Shown here piece by piece: positions 60,103 through 64,000 of a DNA stretch of 64,000 nucleotides (positions are counted from its first letter, which is position 1; each line of letters begins with the position of its first letter). A program made the translations under genes and the position numbers. The notes beneath the pieces were generated by a model, which saw only the letters and a program-made list of their open reading frames with translations, was not told the DNA's origin and ran no database searches. The stretch lies in contig NC_039367.1 in the NCBI RefSeq assembly GCF_003573695.1, forward strand, positions 160,968,542 through 161,032,541, given 5' to 3'. The DNA is from Papaver somniferum. Lineage: Eukaryota; Streptophyta; Magnoliopsida; Ranunculales; Papaveraceae.

Positions 60103-61911
60103 TTGTTTGGCTTACTGTTTATGCATCAAATGGAGTGTGTGCATTTGGTTGAAGGCTTGAAAGATTTGTGAGCAGAACCTCTATTTAGTATGGATTGAAT
60201 AGAGATTTAGTCAAGAAGTGGAAGTATTGGCTAAGTGCTACCTGGCTGAAATTGTGTGTGGAGCATAGTTGCCATTGTCAAGGTTGGTTGTTGCATTTGG
60301 GTGTTGCGGACAGTGACATTTATTATGGTTGGTATGTTTTTATATTATCCAATCGATTTTTATTTTTTTTGGGAGTGATATAATTTTTATGGTTAAGCTA
60401 TATTTACTAGCTAAGTATGGATGGTTCAGTGTGCCATTGTAGTGCATGCACCAGTAGCTTATTTCGTTTTTGTTCACTTGAGTAGGATAAGTATACGCAA
60501 GCAAGATCATGGAGAGCGAAAGCTTCCTCTGTAGTACCGAGGGAGTCTGTTCTTCTAACTGCTTATCCTTATTTAATTAGTAGTAGATGAAACTACTGTG
60601 ATCCTGTTTTGACATGTTTGTTGCAATATACGAGTTCACCCATATAATTGATTTGCAAAGCTTGTCTATGATAATCAGTATCTGACATTAATTTAGTTGC
60701 ATCTGTCTAAAATAACATGTAGTTGTATTGACCAGGTGACATTTTAGAGTTACTGTTATGTTGATGAGTGTATTAACTTAGAACGCAATTGTTGAATCCA
60801 TAAACTTTTCTTGAGCTAAAATCGGTTTTCTAACCTTTGCTTGAACCAACTTATCAAAACAGAATAAACATGAATATTACAAATTTGATATTGATGCGTA
60901 CCAATGGATGGAACCACAACAGTTTTCTTTGTTCAACAACTATATAAACTTGCTTTTGAATCTTCTCATTAAAATGATGTTTGCTTTTGAGTCTTCTCAT
61001 TAAAATGATGTATAAACGACTTTGATAGAGAAAGGTTGAGATTCAGGAGCACATAAAATCGAGTTACACACATCAACTCACAACCTCAAAAGAAAGGAAA
61101 CCAAGGAGGTGGACTCATGCATTCATCCTTTAAAAAAAGTCACAACCTAGCTGGCCCAAAATTTTGCGAACATTGCTTCTTTATAAGATTCAGTCTTATG
61201 GTACTATGGACCTGGTACATGATAAACTCTCTCTCTTGAGCCGCTCTGCAATGTCATCGTGACGTTTGCTCCTAGGTCCTTGTTCATGTACATGCTCACT
61301 GAAATTATGTACCTGAGATTCAACCTTACTAGCTTTCAACAATTTCTTTCTCTCATCGTGATGACTCTTACCAGTTATATCATTTACAGTTTTTGTTACT
61401 TCTCACTAAATTTCCTACAACAGTTATAACAGAATTGGAATTTAACACAATTGGCTACAAGCATTACTTAGACATCTCTGAATTAAACAGCAAATAACTC
61501 ATCGAGCATTACATAAAGAATTTTCAATTTCAGTTTCAGTACCACAAACCCACCCATTTCTCAAACTCTCAAAAAGGAAAAGTCACAAAATACCAATATT
61601 TTTTCACTAAACAAGTTCACCAGAGTACCATAACCAAATTTCTGTTACCATAAAACACCATCACAAAATTGAAATTCCTACAACCCCCACAACCTTTATA
61701 CATCAAAACCAAAAAGTTCCCTGAAACAAAAACAACACCGTCTGACACAACATCCACAACAAAAAGAAACTTGCCCTCATATGCACCAACACTAAAAGGA
61801 GTAGAAGGAAGGAAAATTATCAGAAAAGTTGTTTGATTAAAAACTTGTTGATCGTCCTCAAGATCTATGCACAGCTTGAGAAACTATCCTTTTCTGATAA
61901 ATCTGAAGAGA
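60103..61911. other. Copy C stretch downstream of the acidic ORF
   Basis: Equivalent to copy B 45077-46884. A small T/G loss at ~60257 opens a 62-codon plus-strand frame absent from A and B, most likely fortuitous. Confidence 0.35.
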
Positions 61912-61977
61912 TTACAAAAAATCTTCCTCATCAGTATCCCATCCCTCCTCCTCATACTGCTCACTGTCATCGCTATT

Positions 61978-62634
61978 TCATGGAGCCGGAGAAGTTCCAC
62001 TAGAATACGAAGAATCCTCATTGCTATCTTCTCCATCTTCTTCCTCTTCTTCAGTATCCTCCTCATCGTACTTGGCACATATCATCCTTATGTCCACTCT
62101 TCTTGGCTCTCCTTCGTTCATGGTGCGTGAAAGGATTTTGGGATTGGGAATCTCATACTCAAACCTTCTCCTCAACTTTCCCTCATGATAAGCCTTCATT
62201 TTCCGCTTGTCTTCTGCAGCATCAGAATCAAGGTCACTGGTATTTACCTCCTCTACATCATACTCAAACCCATCAGAGGACTCATAATCACTTTTTGTTG
62301 CGCTTCCATATTTTGGTGCTTTGGCATGTTTCTCCGCCCATTCTTCATCTTTTCTATCACGTCTTGCAAAGTACTTGGGTAGCCACGCAGCATAAAGAGC
62401 ATCAATCCTCCTTTCTTCCTTCTGACGAGCAGCTTCTTCTTCCTCCCTCTGACGAATCTGCTCACGAATACGATGATCAATCTCATCTTGAACATCAATT
62501 CTTAATTTCTGCAACTCCTCAATGCTTAAAGAAGGAAGAAGCAATTTGGCTTGTGCATATTCAGGGGATTCTTGTTGTGCAACGGGAAGCTCCTCATCGG
62601 CATTCGGTGGATTTTGATCAGATGGATCAGCCAT
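61978..62634 (-). CDS. Acidic, charge-segregated orphan protein (218 aa), copy C
   Basis: Same length and frame as the copy B ORF. The only residue difference I see is Lys in place of Arg in the helical segment (RQKEERR for RQREERR, near residue 72), a conservative change. The in-frame extension after TGA is also kept, to TAA at 61912-61914. Upstream leader and neighbours are as in B. Retention of an open frame in both B and C could mean selection, or simply that too little time has passed since duplication. The function is unknown. Confidence 0.6.
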   Translation of the reverse strand: MADPSDQNPPNADEELPVAQQESPEYAQAKLLLPSLSIEELQKLRIDVQDEIDHRIREQIRQREEEEAARQKEERRIDALYAAWLPKYFARRDRKDEEWAEKHAKAPKYGSATKSDYESSDGFEYDVEEVNTSDLDSDAAEDKRKMKAYHEGKLRRRFEYEIPNPKILSRTMNEGEPRRVDIRMICAKYDEEDTEEEEEDGEDSNEDSSYSSGTSPAP

Positions 62635-63140
62635 TATCTAAAACAAATTTCTCTAAACTAAACCTTTCCTCTTCTACAAACCTTTTAGGAAAAACTACTT
62701 TGAAAATGATAATCTCTCGGCTAATCACCCCTTTAAAAAACCAATTGTGCCTATTCAATTCCATTTATGACGCTTGGTTAACTGTCAAGTCGCTTTGTTT
62801 ACCACGCCTATTCAAAACCATGCGTATTACTTTCAACCTTTTGATCATAATTACCCTATGCATACTTATTTTCAACACCTAAAATTCATTATTATTACCT
62901 TTACCCTCATTAGAACTGTCACTAAGGGAGGCACTGGTAGGTCACCAAATCTTGTGGCAATATTTTGGGGTCTAATTAAAATTTTATGTTTTATGCATAT
63001 TGGGAATATGCAACACCAGTTGGGAGGCACCATTGAAGTTTGGGCCATATTTGCCAGATAGGTTATCTCTACCACATAATCCATTATGCCACTACCATTA
63101 TGGCTCTTGGCAGCTTTTTCCACTGTACTATTACCCTTTC
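62635..63140. other. Upstream region of the acidic ORF, copy C
   Basis: Equivalent to copy B 47608-48113. Purine-rich leader on the minus strand, no clear TATA box, no other gene. Confidence 0.35.
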
Positions 63141-64000
63141 TGTTAGAGCATTACTCGGTCGAACTCGCATGCGTTGCTATCTCAAGCATGTTTGTCAATG
63201 TTAGTGATCAAAACTATAAGTCTTGATTTCTAGTCTATTATAGCTAATTCTCGGACTAGATAGTAAGTGTAGTTGAGCTCAAGGACTCCATGACGATTCA
63301 TCATACAAGACGAAGATCTACTCAAGGAACCGGTGGAACTTCTCGACAAAAAGGTATGTGGAGACTTGAACTTATCTGCAACTCAAAAGTCTATCTATTT
63401 TATAGACTATGATTATACACATTTGGTATTTCGAGCCGAGTATACCTCGCCTATCTATATCTCGAAATATGTGTTGGTAAGCTTTTCGCTTCAACCAAGT
63501 TTATCTTTACCTAGTGACGAAAGTCATGATATGTTTCAATCACTTTGAAAATTGCTTTGACGAGAAATTGTATAACAACTATATAACGTCCTCTAAGAAT
63601 GTTTCAATGATTGGAATGAGAGTATAGATTACATAACCAATGGTGGACATAAGCATTGTTGTGGAAACACATTTATGTATAAGTCCTATTCCTTGAACCA
63701 AATTTTTCTAACTTTGTTGATCAAGAGAACCGGAAGAATGGCAAGTGCCAAGTCCGCGAACTTCCGAAGTTCTCAAACCCGAGAATTTTGCTGGAGTTGA
63801 CAAACTACTTGCATGAAGCTAAGTCTGTGAACTCAGTCCGCGAACCCAATCCACGAACCGGCGAAGTTCTCATCCCGAGAATTTCTCCTGGAGTTTGTAA
63901 ACTCTGTCCGGTATCTTATGTACGCGAACCTAGTCTGCGAACTTGAGAAGGTTATATATCTAAAGATGATTTCTGAACTTAAACTTAAAAAGACTAAGGA
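63141..64000 (+). repeat. Copia-type LTR, copy C (cut by window end)
   Basis: Starts TGTTAGAGCATTACTC. The window ends within the upstream region, before the TATA box and the expected LINE junction. The CGCGAAC repeats are present at ~63755-63930. Confidence 0.7.

Larger units (their letters stand above)
49728..64000. repeat. Tandem array unit, copy C (incomplete at window end)
   Basis: Colinear with copy B from TTTGGTTGACG onward. The last bases of the window correspond to ~48971 of copy B, so about 756 bp of the unit lie outside. Whether a fourth copy follows cannot be seen. Confidence 0.95.

Overview
This window looks like nuclear DNA of a flowering plant, probably a eudicot. It is AT-rich and dominated by plant-type transposable elements (Copia and Gypsy LTR retrotransposons, an L1-like LINE, and hAT, CACTA, PIF/Harbinger and Stowaway-type DNA elements), and it contains one exon of a plant terpene synthase. 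The species cannot be fixed from the sequence. I saw no rRNA, tRNA or CRISPR-like structure.

Layout. Positions 1-14304 are a mosaic of decayed elements. A degenerate Copia element lies on the minus strand (1262-7043), with two ~610-bp LTRs. A long stretch with no recognised gene follows, then a Gypsy-type primer-binding-site remnant (~10190) and a broken Gypsy gag on the minus strand (10642-12262). After these come a short array of hairpin-forming repeats (12353-12505), a single terpene synthase exon carrying its DDxxD motif (12855-13070), and an L1-like LINE (13071-15286) directly abutting that exon.

From 14305 to the window end the sequence is a head-to-tail tandem array of a ~15.0-kb unit: copy A 14305-34710, copy B 34711-49727, copy C 49728-64000 (cut by the window edge). 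Each unit starts inside the LINE and ends inside a truncated Copia-type LTR, so each internal junction is a LINE/LTR chimera. In order, a unit holds the LINE 3' end, a ~1.46-kb non-autonomous hAT, a 200-bp CACTA-like element, a 39-bp inverted repeat pair, a Stowaway-like MITE, an LTR-like promoter region, a minus-strand ORF for a 218-residue charged, acidic orphan protein, and the truncated LTR. Copy A is longer because it alone carries a 636-bp PIF/Harbinger-like MITE and a young 4.7-kb Copia element. Both have clean target-site duplications, and the matching empty sites are visible in B and C.

The only candidate host-type gene in the unit is the 218-residue ORF. It is open in B and C and broken in A by two single-base deletions. 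In B and C its TGA stop is followed in frame by 21 more codons of the same acidic composition. Everything else with coding potential is transposon-derived. The best-preserved coding sequence is the Copia gag-pol in copy A, which is split by one frameshift.
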